A DNA stretch of 64,000 nucleotides from Gammaproteobacteria bacterium (GTDB lineage: Bacteria; Pseudomonadota; Gammaproteobacteria; GCA-001735895). Shown piece by piece: positions 47,026-56,147 of the stretch; positions within the stretch are counted from its first letter, which is position 1, and the number at the start of each line of letters is the position of its first letter. A model generated the notes under the pieces. The model saw nothing but the letters and a program-made list of their open reading frames with translations. It did no database searches and was not told the DNA's origin. A program made the position numbers and the translations under genes. The stretch spans positions 23,574 through 87,573 of the forward strand of contig JAAEMR010000257.1 in NCBI GenBank assembly GCA_024225395.1, written 5' to 3'.

Positions 47026-48597
47026 ATGAAGAAAAAACAGGTCGTTATTATCGGGGGGGGACACAATGGTCTCGTTTGTTGTGCTTACCTTGCAAAAGCA
47101 GGATTTAACGTCACCGTAGTTGAACGCCGGCACATCATTGGTGGTGCCGCTGTCACAGAAGAATTTCATCCCGGTTTCAGAAATTCCGTGGCCAGTTATA
47201 CCGTTAGCCTGTTACACCCGAAAATAATTAATGACCTTCACCTGTATGAACATGGATTAGAAGTCCTACCCCGTAGAATCAATAACTTTCTACCCTTTTC
47301 CGATGGTCGCAGTTTACTCAGTTATTCTGAGCTGAAAAAAACCTGCCACGAGCTTGCTCAGTTTTCCTCTGCAGATGCAGAAAACCTTGTTCACTACTAC
47401 CAGTCTCTGGATGACATCGTACCCGTTGTTAAAGAGATCATGCTTCTGACCCCACCAGCCATAGTGGATGGCGGTCTAAGCGACCTGTTCAAGTTATTTA
47501 ATCTAAGTCAGCTGTTTAGAAAACTCGACAATACCCAGAAACAGTTTTTACTCAAACTATTTACCGTCAGTGCCGGTGAATTGCTGGATGATATTTTTGA
47601 ATCTGATGCGATTAAAGTTTTACTGGGTTTTGATGCCATCGTCGGCCACTTTGCGAGCCCCTACTCTCCCGGTTCTGCTTATGTTCTTTTGCATCATGTA
47701 CTGGGTGAGGTTAACGGAAAAGCAGGCGTCTGGGGACATGCTATAGGCGGCATGGGTGCTATTACTCAAGCCATGGCAAAAGAGGCTATTAATCTTGGTG
47801 TAAAAATTCAAACACAGGCTGAAGTAAAAAATATTGAAATAACCAGACAAGGTGCTAAAAATGTCCATCTTGTTGATGGTTCCTCTATCGAGGCTGATAT
47901 TATCGTTGCCAATGTCAACCCGAAGTTATTGTTTCAACAACTTATCGAACCTGACTACCTGAGTGATGAGTTATTAAATCATTTCAAAGGTTACAAATGT
48001 CAGAGTGGTACATTTAGAATGAATGTCGCTCTTGATAGTCTTCCGAAGTTCAACGCTAACATGCCTGAGTTCTGTCTTGAAGCAGGCATCATTATGGCCT
48101 CTTCACTGGATTATATGGATCAGGCGTATACCGATGCCCGACGAAATGGCTGGTCTAACAAACCGATTGTAGAAATGCTAATACCCAGCACGGTTGATTC
48201 ATCTCTAGCACCTGATGGACAGCATGTAGCCAGTTTATTCTGTCAGCAATTTAATCCTGATTTAGGTTCAAACTGGGATAGTCACCGCGAAAAAGTCGCC
48301 GATATCATCATCGATACCGTGGAAAGCTATGCACCGGGATTTACAAAATCTGTCATCGCCCGTCAAATTCACAGCCCCTGGGATCTACAGCAAAAATTTG
48401 GCCTGACCGGAGGAGATATCTTCCATGGTAGACTAAGCCTGGATCAACTTTTTTCAGCGCGCCCAATGCTGGGAATGGCTCAGTATCAGACAGAAATCAG
48501 TAATTTGTTTCTATGTGGGTCAGGTACGCACCCGGGTGGAGGTGTCAGTGGTATTCCGGGACATAATGCTGCCCGTGAAATTATTCGGAAATACTGA
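47026..48597 (+). CDS. FAD-dependent oxidoreductase, phytoene-desaturase-like (PYROXD2 type)
   Basis: A 523-residue flavoprotein with VVIIGGGHNGLVCCAYLAK at the N-terminus, followed by GGAAVTEEFHPGFRNSVAS, and the C-terminal FAD-contact GSGTHPGGGVSGIPGHNAA. These fit the PYROXD2-like branch rather than the carotenoid desaturases themselves; no crtB-type gene is near. Substrate unknown. It follows the MdaB-like gene closely. Confidence 0.88.
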   Translation: MKKKQVVIIGGGHNGLVCCAYLAKAGFNVTVVERRHIIGGAAVTEEFHPGFRNSVASYTVSLLHPKIINDLHLYEHGLEVLPRRINNFLPFSDGRSLLSYSELKKTCHELAQFSSADAENLVHYYQSLDDIVPVVKEIMLLTPPAIVDGGLSDLFKLFNLSQLFRKLDNTQKQFLLKLFTVSAGELLDDIFESDAIKVLLGFDAIVGHFASPYSPGSAYVLLHHVLGEVNGKAGVWGHAIGGMGAITQAMAKEAINLGVKIQTQAEVKNIEITRQGAKNVHLVDGSSIEADIIVANVNPKLLFQQLIEPDYLSDELLNHFKGYKCQSGTFRMNVALDSLPKFNANMPEFCLEAGIIMASSLDYMDQAYTDARRNGWSNKPIVEMLIPSTVDSSLAPDGQHVASLFCQQFNPDLGSNWDSHREKVADIIIDTVESYAPGFTKSVIARQIHSPWDLQQKFGLTGGDIFHGRLSLDQLFSARPMLGMAQYQTEISNLFLCGSGTHPGGGVSGIPGHNAAREIIRKY

Positions 48598-48617
48598 GCT
48601 ACCCTGTTTGCAGAATA

Positions 48618-50591
48618 TCAATAAACAGGTTTCACATCGTTCATGCGACTAGAAATCTGCACATTTTTTCCCAGCTGTTTATCGAATATGGTGGCATAGG
48701 CCAATACCGCCTGAACGTAGTTTCTGGTTTCCTTGAAAGGGATAGTCTCAACCCACAAATCTGCCGGAAGCAGGTCTTTTTCAGGTAGCCATTTTCTCAC
48801 ATTACCAGGTCCGGCATTATATGCAGCCGCGGCAAGAGAAACATTGTTATCAAACCTTTTAAGTACAGTTTTAAAGTATCGAGTACCTAGTTTTATATTA
48901 TTATTAACACTTAAAATATCATATTTTCTGGGTTTTTTTTGTCCCAGGGATTTTGCAACTCCACGCGCTGTAGATGGCATTAATTGCATTAAACCTAAAG
49001 CCCCTGCACCCGATTTAGCTAAAGGGTCAAACAGGCTTTCACGACGCATTACCCCATAGATAACAGACGGGTCAAGGTCATTCTTTTTAACATTAATCAT
49101 TACCTGCTTTTTGAAAGGCATCGGAAAACGAAGATCATAATCACTTCGGTGACTGGTTTTGGCCACCGTTTTGATCGCATTATCATGCCACTTCCAGTTA
49201 GAAGCTATACTGGCTGCCAGTTTAATTTCCTGCTGGTTTAGTTTCCTTATTCCCTGAAACCATTCCCGTCTTGCATCCAGCAGCCTGTCGAGGAAAAAAA
49301 GCTCTCTTGCGCGTAATAAATGGTCACTTTTATCCAGCAGTTGCTGTTCAGTAAAACTGGATTCAGCTTCAGCTTTCTGCTGGTTTATCTGATATTTAAC
49401 ATCAACTTTATCTGCTGCCAGAAACCCATAATAAGTGGTTCTACTGGACAAACCGGTAAAGATATCAGCCGATTTCACTCTATGCCCGCCATTTTCATAA
49501 GCTCTGGCAAGCCAGTAAACCCACTCAGATTCTGTTTTTAAATGATCGGGCATTTTTGTAATCGTTTTAATCAGCCCCTCCCAATCTTCATCACGAAGAT
49601 GGATTCTCGCCAACCAGATATGAGCACTATCAGATTTCAACTTTTCTGGTAATTGTTGAAGCAGTTCTTTGGATTCTGATTTATGTTGGTAGGCTGCAGA
49701 TAAAGCAATACGTTTTACAATTTGCTCACTCTGCTGCGCACTAAATTCGAAATTATTTTTTAACTTGTCCCATTGAGCCCTGGCTTTCAAACTATCTTTA
49801 CGAGCCAGGCGGTGTAACGCATGTATAATAATTTTTCGATTTAACTGATTATCTTTTTTGTTGGCTAACACTGGCAATCTTTTGGCTGGATGACGATGCG
49901 CCTGATACCACTCATTCACCAGTTGCTGATCTTCTTTATCCAGTTTTTTAGCCAGATATTTTGCCAGTGAGGGACGCCTGACTTTAAAAGCTTTCTCTAT
50001 TCTCGACCAGATAGAGTCTGAAATATTATCGGCAGTTTTTAAATAGTATTCGAAAGGCTGGTCACATTGATCAGGTTGTGAATAACCCGTAGACCAGATT
50101 TTTTCAATATCGCGGTTTATATTTTTAGTCTGACCTGTTTTCAATCGGGCTGTAAGTGACAGGCACTTATATTTCACATCGCTCCGGTCATCATAAAAAG
50201 CCAGATAATTTTTCCAGTCCTTACGTTTGGCCAATAAATTTAACCATTTGCCAAGCAATCGATATGAAAAAGGATAAGCTTCATATTTTTCCAGGAAATT
50301 GGTTACTTTATCCGGCTTGACGCGACTCAGTTTTTTCCTGAAGGCATCATATTCAAGATACCCGATAACAGGATAATCCTGTAACTCAATCAATAATTTT
50401 TTGAATTTCTTATTATCTTTGAATTTCAGTGCTTTTTCGGCCTGTTTAAATAAAGATCGTTGTTGTTCCAGTGTGTCATTTGATGTCTTGGCCTGTACTG
50501 ACCAGGGAGAGGTCAGCAAGGCTAATAGTAACCAGACAGGAAAAAGTCTGGCAATGAGTTTTCTACAATACGATGTATTATCTATTGACAC
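48618..50591 (-). CDS. slt: Soluble lytic murein transglycosylase Slt
   Basis: A periplasmic exolytic transglycosylase of 657 residues. A signal peptide (about 1-34) leads into the superhelical U- and L-domains (about 40-480), then the lysozyme-like SLT domain: the catalytic Glu in VMRRESLFDP near 515, GLMQLMPSTA near 534, and AYNAGPGNVRKW near 588. It cleaves peptidoglycan with formation of 1,6-anhydromuropeptides. It is convergent to the PYROXD2-like gene. Confidence 0.95.
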   Translation of the reverse strand: MSIDNTSYCRKLIARLFPVWLLLALLTSPWSVQAKTSNDTLEQQRSLFKQAEKALKFKDNKKFKKLLIELQDYPVIGYLEYDAFRKKLSRVKPDKVTNFLEKYEAYPFSYRLLGKWLNLLAKRKDWKNYLAFYDDRSDVKYKCLSLTARLKTGQTKNINRDIEKIWSTGYSQPDQCDQPFEYYLKTADNISDSIWSRIEKAFKVRRPSLAKYLAKKLDKEDQQLVNEWYQAHRHPAKRLPVLANKKDNQLNRKIIIHALHRLARKDSLKARAQWDKLKNNFEFSAQQSEQIVKRIALSAAYQHKSESKELLQQLPEKLKSDSAHIWLARIHLRDEDWEGLIKTITKMPDHLKTESEWVYWLARAYENGGHRVKSADIFTGLSSRTTYYGFLAADKVDVKYQINQQKAEAESSFTEQQLLDKSDHLLRARELFFLDRLLDARREWFQGIRKLNQQEIKLAASIASNWKWHDNAIKTVAKTSHRSDYDLRFPMPFKKQVMINVKKNDLDPSVIYGVMRRESLFDPLAKSGAGALGLMQLMPSTARGVAKSLGQKKPRKYDILSVNNNIKLGTRYFKTVLKRFDNNVSLAAAAYNAGPGNVRKWLPEKDLLPADLWVETIPFKETRNYVQAVLAYATIFDKQLGKNVQISSRMNDVKPVY

Positions 50592-50666
50592 TTAATTCTT
50601 TAAATTCATTATCTTAGCGATGATTTTAAAAGTTAATTATTGGTTTTGCAATAGGCTAAATCATAA

Positions 50667-51080
50667 TTATTGGTCGTCCACATCATCCATATCCATCTGT
50701 CCAGACATACGACGACGAAGATGAGACCAGGACATACCCACTGCCAAAATGACTGCCAGCAATACTTCAACAACATATGCCACCATTTTAGAAGCATCCA
50801 GCGATACCCACCCCCATTTAAATAACATGCCAATTAACAGTCCAAAAAATGCAAACGCAAGAATAAGACCAATAAAACCCAATGACCGTAAGGTAGCACG
50901 AAGGTAAATCACCCAGCCTATTATCAATACAACACCTACAAAAGCCTGCTCTATAGTGACCGACGGAAAAATATTTTTTACCCAGTCAAAGTATGAGTAA
51001 CCTTCTGGATTATATGTAGCAAATACTAAAATAACAGAAAAAAGAAAGCGCATACCAAAGCTTGAAAAACTAAAATTCAT
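50667..51080 (-). CDS. DUF6524-type membrane protein
   Basis: A 137-residue protein with about four helices and an acidic C-terminus (MDMDDVDD). The start FGMRFLFSVILVFATYNPEG is the mark of DUF6524, found in many Proteobacteria without known function. I start it at 51080, since the 12 residues before (from 51116) add a polar piece not seen in the family as I recall it. Confidence 0.75.
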   Translation of the reverse strand: MNFSFSSFGMRFLFSVILVFATYNPEGYSYFDWVKNIFPSVTIEQAFVGVVLIIGWVIYLRATLRSLGFIGLILAFAFFGLLIGMLFKWGWVSLDASKMVAYVVEVLLAVILAVGMSWSHLRRRMSGQMDMDDVDDQ

Positions 51081-51215
51081 GATAAATCCAGTACAAATAA
51101 AACTATTATATCCCATCGCTAACTGATGCCATATAAACTATTTCCTTTAATTCTATATTAGAATATGCTAATATTATAACTATATAATTTTTAAATTTAA
51201 TGCAGGTAAAAAATC

Positions 51216-52952
51216 ATGGCTCATAAAAGCACAACACTGTCATCTGACAGCACAGCCCCACCGGTGGCAAAGGATAACCTGGTATCAATACAGGACAACG
51301 GCAAAGAAACTCAGGTGTTAGAAATAAACAAGCAAATGACTGCACTGGAAGATTCTGTCAGTACATTAGATAAAAAGCTAAACACGACTAATAAGCAAAT
51401 CAAGGTAGATGTAAGTCGACTAACAACTTCAGATGCTGAAATAAGCGCAAAAAGTGAGCAACAGGTTATAGAGATCAATAACCAGATGACCGCTGTTGAA
51501 GGCTCTATAAGCACCTTATCAAAAAAGCTCAATGCAACAAACAAAAAGATAAAAACAGATGTAACTCGACTGACAACTTCAGATGCCGAAATTTCTGACA
51601 AAGTGGCCGATACCTATAAACAATTGGCAGTTATCGATAATACATTTGAAGAATTAAGCCAGCAATCGAATAAAATCACCATTGATTTAAAGAATGTTAA
51701 TACAACTCTGAAGGAATTCAAAAAATCATCTACTACAGCTCTTAACCACGCAATAGATACTCAGGCTGAAGTTAATGAAGAAGTTAAACAGCAGCATGAA
51801 GAGCTTATTCAACGTGCAGAAAAGTTATCTAAAAATGCAAAAACTATCAGCACTAAACTAACTAAAAGTATTCGTGAAAATAGCAAAGCACTTTCTGAGC
51901 TTGAAGCAAAAATTATTACTGACCTTGAAAAAGTTGCGCAATCATCTCAAACAAGAGATGACAGGCTGGAAGACAAAATTAAAACTAGTAACGATGAACT
52001 TAGCAGTCAAAAAGCGAAAATGCTGTTAATGCAATCTGTCGATGAAGCCCTGGAAAAACGTGCCTCAGCTCTGGAAAGTACTTCTGCAAAATTAATCGAT
52101 GAAAGTCAGAAACTTAGAGAAACTACTGAAACACTGGACATCCTGACGAGCAAATTATCTGCTGATGTTGAAGCATTAGAGCTTCATACCGCTCGATTAG
52201 CTCAGGAAAATATTGAGCAACAAGCTCAAATTGATGAACTCCAGATCAATTCCGGCTTCATTACACGTACCCTGCTGGCTTTAGCTCAACTTGAAAAGAA
52301 ACATTTCAGAGCATTAGCCGCTGGAAGTTTGCTACTACTCTTAGCCATTATCGCCACTTTCTTTTATGGTGAATATGCACGTGATACTGATCGGGCGGTT
52401 GAAATGCAACGTAATACAGTTATCAACGAACAGGTTTCTAATTTAGAGAATAAGATTGAAGATGAGCAAATGGCATCCCAGGTTTTTTATTCTGAAATTA
52501 TCGAGTTACAGAATAATCTCACTCAGGTTCAATCAGAGCTGCAGCAGAAAACTGAAGCTATCACAGCCGAAATAGTCGAGATGAATGATGAAGTTCAAAG
52601 CCTGGATGGACGTGTTCAATACCTGGCGCCTTTATATACCTTTGGTTCAGATAACACGATACATGGCTCTGAGTGGTTATCCAGTCTTGATGAAAGCAAA
52701 ATGTCTATTAAGATTGCAACTGTTACTGATAAGCAGGACATGTACGACATAGCTCAACGTTATAGCAATTACTTCAGCGAAGAGCTGGCATATTTCATCA
52801 CGGCCGACAAGCAGTACACTTTAATTTATGGTGGCAATTTTAATGATGAACAGCATGTTAAAGATACCCTGAGAAAAATGCCGGGTTATATAAACTTTGA
52901 ACCCATTGGTTCAATATCTAATGCCGAGGTTTTGCAGCAGATTAAGCAGTAA
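51216..52952 (+). CDS. Coiled-coil membrane protein with internal duplication and SPOR-like end
   Basis: A 578-residue protein. Residues 1-350 are heptad-rich coiled coil of Lys/Glu/Ser/Thr type. A unit of 50 residues is duplicated head to tail (about 32-81 and 82-131; DNA 51311-51460 and 51461-51610), with LTTSDAEIS in both. One transmembrane helix lies at about 365-387, followed by a second coiled coil (about 400-465). The C-terminal ~80 residues (YTLIYGGNFNDEQHVKDTL) resemble a SPOR domain, which binds denuded peptidoglycan. This suggests a cytoplasmic coil anchored to the envelope. No known family name. Confidence 0.8.
   Translation: MAHKSTTLSSDSTAPPVAKDNLVSIQDNGKETQVLEINKQMTALEDSVSTLDKKLNTTNKQIKVDVSRLTTSDAEISAKSEQQVIEINNQMTAVEGSISTLSKKLNATNKKIKTDVTRLTTSDAEISDKVADTYKQLAVIDNTFEELSQQSNKITIDLKNVNTTLKEFKKSSTTALNHAIDTQAEVNEEVKQQHEELIQRAEKLSKNAKTISTKLTKSIRENSKALSELEAKIITDLEKVAQSSQTRDDRLEDKIKTSNDELSSQKAKMLLMQSVDEALEKRASALESTSAKLIDESQKLRETTETLDILTSKLSADVEALELHTARLAQENIEQQAQIDELQINSGFITRTLLALAQLEKKHFRALAAGSLLLLLAIIATFFYGEYARDTDRAVEMQRNTVINEQVSNLENKIEDEQMASQVFYSEIIELQNNLTQVQSELQQKTEAITAEIVEMNDEVQSLDGRVQYLAPLYTFGSDNTIHGSEWLSSLDESKMSIKIATVTDKQDMYDIAQRYSNYFSEELAYFITADKQYTLIYGGNFNDEQHVKDTLRKMPGYINFEPIGSISNAEVLQQIKQ
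51311..51610 (+). repeat. Tandem 150-bp repeat inside coiled-coil gene
   Basis: Two in-frame 150-bp copies beginning CAGGTGTTAGAAATAAAC and CAGGTTATAGAGATCAAT. The protein copies agree at most positions, while the DNA differs largely at third positions, so the duplication is not recent. Confidence 0.8.
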
Positions 52953-52970
52953 TCAAGTAAAACATGATGC

Positions 52971-53027
52971 GTATGGCTCACCCTGCAAGTTGTAAAACAC
53001 AGGGTGCGTCATACATAACAATTTTTT
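52971..53027 (+). terminator. Terminator after coiled-coil gene
   Basis: GTATG...CACCCTG pairs with CAGGGTG...CATAC (52971-52985 with 53000-53014), closed by a 14-base loop. A run of T follows at 53022-53027. It lies 18 bases after the stop. Confidence 0.75.
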
Positions 53028-53032
53028 AGCAT

Positions 53033-53569
53033 TCAGCTCAATAATTCCTTCAAATCTTCATCGCTTAAAGACCTTAACAGTTCAACATTTCGTTGTGGAA
53101 TCGCATTAATATCTGGGTGAGAATCTACGGCTTTATTAATTGAAGATTCTCTAATCAAGTGCAGCAATGGATAGGGTGACCGGTTCGTCCAGTTCGCTCG
53201 ATCATCCTCATCACAATCCGCAAATACATAGTCAGGATGAAAACTGGCTACCTGATATACCCCCGTCCAACCTTGCTGTTTCAGCAGTGCATCGGTCAGA
53301 TCCAGAAACTGGTTATAGTGCGAAAATAAATTGAAGTGATGGGGAATGATAAGCACCAGCGTATCAATATCCGGCTGCTCATCCAGCAAATTCAAATTGA
53401 CCAACAGGTCAGTTAAACAAGTTTCATCATTAGAGGCTAGAGATATCTCAAAACGAATCGATCCCTGTCGATAGGGTTTAGCTGCAAACGGGCATAAATT
53501 TAAACCCAGTACCACTTTCTCGAACCAGCGAATAACTGAATCAACAATTTCCTGTTCTTTATTTTTCAT
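53033..53569 (-). CDS. DUF1415 protein
   Basis: A 178-residue protein of the DUF1415 family, seen from VVLGLNLCPFAAKPYRQG (about 18-36) and the later FHPDYVFADCDEDDRANWTN. It is widespread in Proteobacteria, without known function; cysteine, histidine and aspartate residues in conserved places suggest a metal-binding enzyme. Cytosolic, no signal peptide. It is followed upstream by a dispersed repeat and fumC. Confidence 0.9.
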   Translation of the reverse strand: MKNKEQEIVDSVIRWFEKVVLGLNLCPFAAKPYRQGSIRFEISLASNDETCLTDLLVNLNLLDEQPDIDTLVLIIPHHFNLFSHYNQFLDLTDALLKQQGWTGVYQVASFHPDYVFADCDEDDRANWTNRSPYPLLHLIRESSINKAVDSHPDINAIPQRNVELLRSLSDEDLKELLS

Positions 53570-53582
53570 CGTTTAAGAGAAT

Positions 53583-53732
53583 TCAACCGCAGAGGACGCA
53601 AAGGTAAGCGGAGAATGAGATAGTTTATTTCAATTTCACCCATTATTTTTAAAAAAATTTATTCGTTAGCTAAATAATATAAAAGCATAATAAACCCTCC
53701 GCGTACCGTTGCATCCTCTGCGATAAAAATCT
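53583..53732. repeat. Dispersed intergenic repeat, GCAGAGG type (copy 3)
   Basis: A ~150-bp element between fumC and the DUF1415 gene. Left end TTCAACCGCAGAGGACGCAA, right end GTTGCATCCTCTGCGATAA, which are imperfect inverted copies. Ends match those of the element at 23408-23583. The centre is AT-rich and unrelated. Confidence 0.65.
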
Positions 53733-53736
53733 TTTA

Positions 53737-55116
53737 TCAACCAATACCACCCTTAGTCATTTTGACCGGATCTAACAGTTTCCCAAGCTCATCTTCAGAT
53801 AAATCACACAGCTCTCTGGCAACATCCAAAACAGGTCTTTTTTCAGCGTAAGCGGTTTTAGCGATCTTCGCTCCGAGTTCATATCCTATCACCGGGTTTA
53901 AAGCCGTAACCAGAATTGGATTAGCAGACAGAGCTTTGTTTATATTGTCATGATTTACCGAAAAACCTTCAATTGCTTTATCTGCAAGCACCCGGGCTGC
54001 ATTAGCCAACAACTCGATACTTTGAATCAGATTATGAGCAATCACCGGCAACATCACATTCAGCTGAAAATTGCCCGACTGACCACCAATCGTAATCGTG
54101 GTGTCATTACCAATAACCTGGGCACAAACCATGGTTACCGCCTCAGGAATTACCGGGTTTACCTTGCCAGGCATAATCGAACTGCCCGGTTGCAATGCAG
54201 GTAAAGCAATTTCACCAATACCGGCTAAAGGCCCGGAGTTCATCCAACGTAAATCATTGGAAATTTTCATCATCGAAACGGCCACGGTTTTTAATTGTCC
54301 GCTCATTTCTACCGCCGCATCCTGTGCACTCAACCCTTCAAAAAAGTTTTCCTTGGGTGCGAATTGAATGCCGGTTAATGACGCCAGCTCTGCACAAACT
54401 TTAGCAGCAAATTCCTCATGTGCATTGATGCCCGTTCCTACCGCTGTTCCTCCCTGTGGTAATTTCTGCAACCGGGTTAAACTCGACTGGACTCTATACA
54501 ACCCCATTTTAATCTGGGTTGACCAGCCACCTAGCTCCTGACCTAGCGTAACAGGCATCGCATCCATCAAATGTGTCCTGCCAGTTGTCACCACATCTTT
54601 AAGCTCTTCAGCTTTAATATTTAAGGTTTTTTCCAGGTGCGCTAACGCCGGTATCAACTGTTCATGAATGGCCAGGCAGGCACTCACGTGTATCGCTGAC
54701 GGGAATACATCATTGGAACTCTGTCCCATATTAACGTGATCATTCGGATGCACCTGCAACTCTCCCTCACTCGCCAGAGTAGAAATAACTTCATTGGTAT
54801 TCATGTTACTGCTAGTCCCTGATCCTGTTTGAAAGATATCGATAGGAAAATGATCATCAACATCACCCTTCACGACTTTTCCAGCAGCTTCCTCAATTGC
54901 TTTAGCGAGTTCAGCATCAAGGTCGCCTAGTTGCTGATTACTTCGAGCACAGGCTATCTTCACCAGCCCTAAAGCACGAATAACCTGACGAGAAACAGGA
55001 ATGCCACTGATGGGAAAGTTATCAACGGCTCGTTGAGTTTGAGCACGATACAGGGCATCCACAGGAACCTGTAATTCACCCATGCTATCTTTTTCAGTGC
55101 GGAATTTTTGTGTCAT
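53737..55116 (-). CDS. fumC: Fumarate hydratase class II
   Basis: The iron-independent fumarase of the citric acid cycle, 459 residues. The signature GSSIMPGKVNP lies near 316-326, TGSGTSSNMNTNEVI near 96-110, and TTGRTHLMDAMPVTLGQE near 184-200 carries the active-site histidine. It is a homotetramer that hydrates fumarate to malate. Alone on its strand here, followed by a dispersed repeat. Confidence 0.97.
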   Translation of the reverse strand: MTQKFRTEKDSMGELQVPVDALYRAQTQRAVDNFPISGIPVSRQVIRALGLVKIACARSNQQLGDLDAELAKAIEEAAGKVVKGDVDDHFPIDIFQTGSGTSSNMNTNEVISTLASEGELQVHPNDHVNMGQSSNDVFPSAIHVSACLAIHEQLIPALAHLEKTLNIKAEELKDVVTTGRTHLMDAMPVTLGQELGGWSTQIKMGLYRVQSSLTRLQKLPQGGTAVGTGINAHEEFAAKVCAELASLTGIQFAPKENFFEGLSAQDAAVEMSGQLKTVAVSMMKISNDLRWMNSGPLAGIGEIALPALQPGSSIMPGKVNPVIPEAVTMVCAQVIGNDTTITIGGQSGNFQLNVMLPVIAHNLIQSIELLANAARVLADKAIEGFSVNHDNINKALSANPILVTALNPVIGYELGAKIAKTAYAEKRPVLDVARELCDLSEDELGKLLDPVKMTKGGIG

Positions 55117-55171
55117 GATTATTCTCGAATAATTTTAATTTTGATGATTAAAATATACCACAGGATAGTCA

Positions 55172-56053
55172 TTATCCTCTCGATGTTTTAGTAATTTGAA
55201 AATAACTATTGAGCATAATAGCGCTGATAATGACCAGCCCGGCAGACAACGAAATAAAACCGGGATACTCACTCAAAAACCACCACACCAGCAACGAACC
55301 AAACACAGACTCCAACGGCATGAATACAGCTACTTCTGCGGCTGGTATGAATCGTGGAGCCAACGTAATTAACGAAAAGGCAACTCCGACCAGAAGCCCC
55401 AGTAATAAGCTCAATAACATTTGCTCAATAGTAATGGCACTCAAATTAGCCAGGGGGTAACTACACAATGCCATGGTAAAGCCACTGACACTCATCGATG
55501 ACAGCATATTTTTCATCCGTGTTAATCTGGCCAGAATAAAATTTGTTGACCACATTAAGCAGGCAACCAGCGCATACATATCTCCAGGTAAACTACTTTT
55601 CTGACCATCATAAACCACAAAAAACAGACCAATCACCACCACCAGAATAGTAAACCAGGTAGCCCTGGAAACTTTTTCATGTAAAAAGACCAGCCCAAGA
55701 ACGGCAGCCATAACTGGAGCAGCGCCAACAATAATCAGAGTATGCGCAACACTGGTCGTTTGAATGGAAGCAACAAAGAAAAATGCACTTATGGTCATTA
55801 AAATAATAATGCCCCAGGCAAAACGATCCAGTTTTATATATTGTTGAACAGCTTCCTTTTTATTAATTAAAATATTTAACAGCAATAAAGTAATACCCAT
55901 AAACAGTCCGCGTAAAAACATCAATGACCATAAATCAATATTGATCAGACGAATAAGCAAGCTGTCCGGACTGAGAATCAGAATGCCTGTACTTGCTAGT
56001 AAAATGCCTTTCGCATTGGCAGAAAGCATTATTTTCGATTTTTCCATTAACAT
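55172..56053 (-). CDS. EamA/DMT-family transporter
   Basis: A 293-residue inner membrane protein with ten helices in two EamA repeats (about 15-150 and 155-290). Landmarks are the ILSPDSLLIRLINIDLWSLM stretch in helix 1-2 and PLESVFGSLLVWWFLSE near helix 9. DMT carriers export amino acids, metabolites or drugs; the substrate cannot be named. The start is Met1 or Met3. Confidence 0.9.
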   Translation of the reverse strand: MLMEKSKIMLSANAKGILLASTGILILSPDSLLIRLINIDLWSLMFLRGLFMGITLLLLNILINKKEAVQQYIKLDRFAWGIIILMTISAFFFVASIQTTSVAHTLIIVGAAPVMAAVLGLVFLHEKVSRATWFTILVVVIGLFFVVYDGQKSSLPGDMYALVACLMWSTNFILARLTRMKNMLSSMSVSGFTMALCSYPLANLSAITIEQMLLSLLLGLLVGVAFSLITLAPRFIPAAEVAVFMPLESVFGSLLVWWFLSEYPGFISLSAGLVIISAIMLNSYFQITKTSRG

Positions 56054-56147
56054 AAATCTATTTTACAAAAACCTAAAATATTTTGGGCACTAAAACGACT
56101 ATAAATCATGTATCCTAAGACCCAGTAAAATTTATTTTGAGATACAA

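Noticed and set aside
47026..48597. Carotenoid desaturase (crtI)
   Set aside because: The N- and C-terminal motifs fit the PYROXD2-like branch better and no other carotenoid gene is near.
48603..48629. CCTGTTT / AAACAGG inverted repeat in the gap before slt
   Set aside because: It reaches into the slt coding end and has only a short T-run; may be a weak terminator, not claimed.
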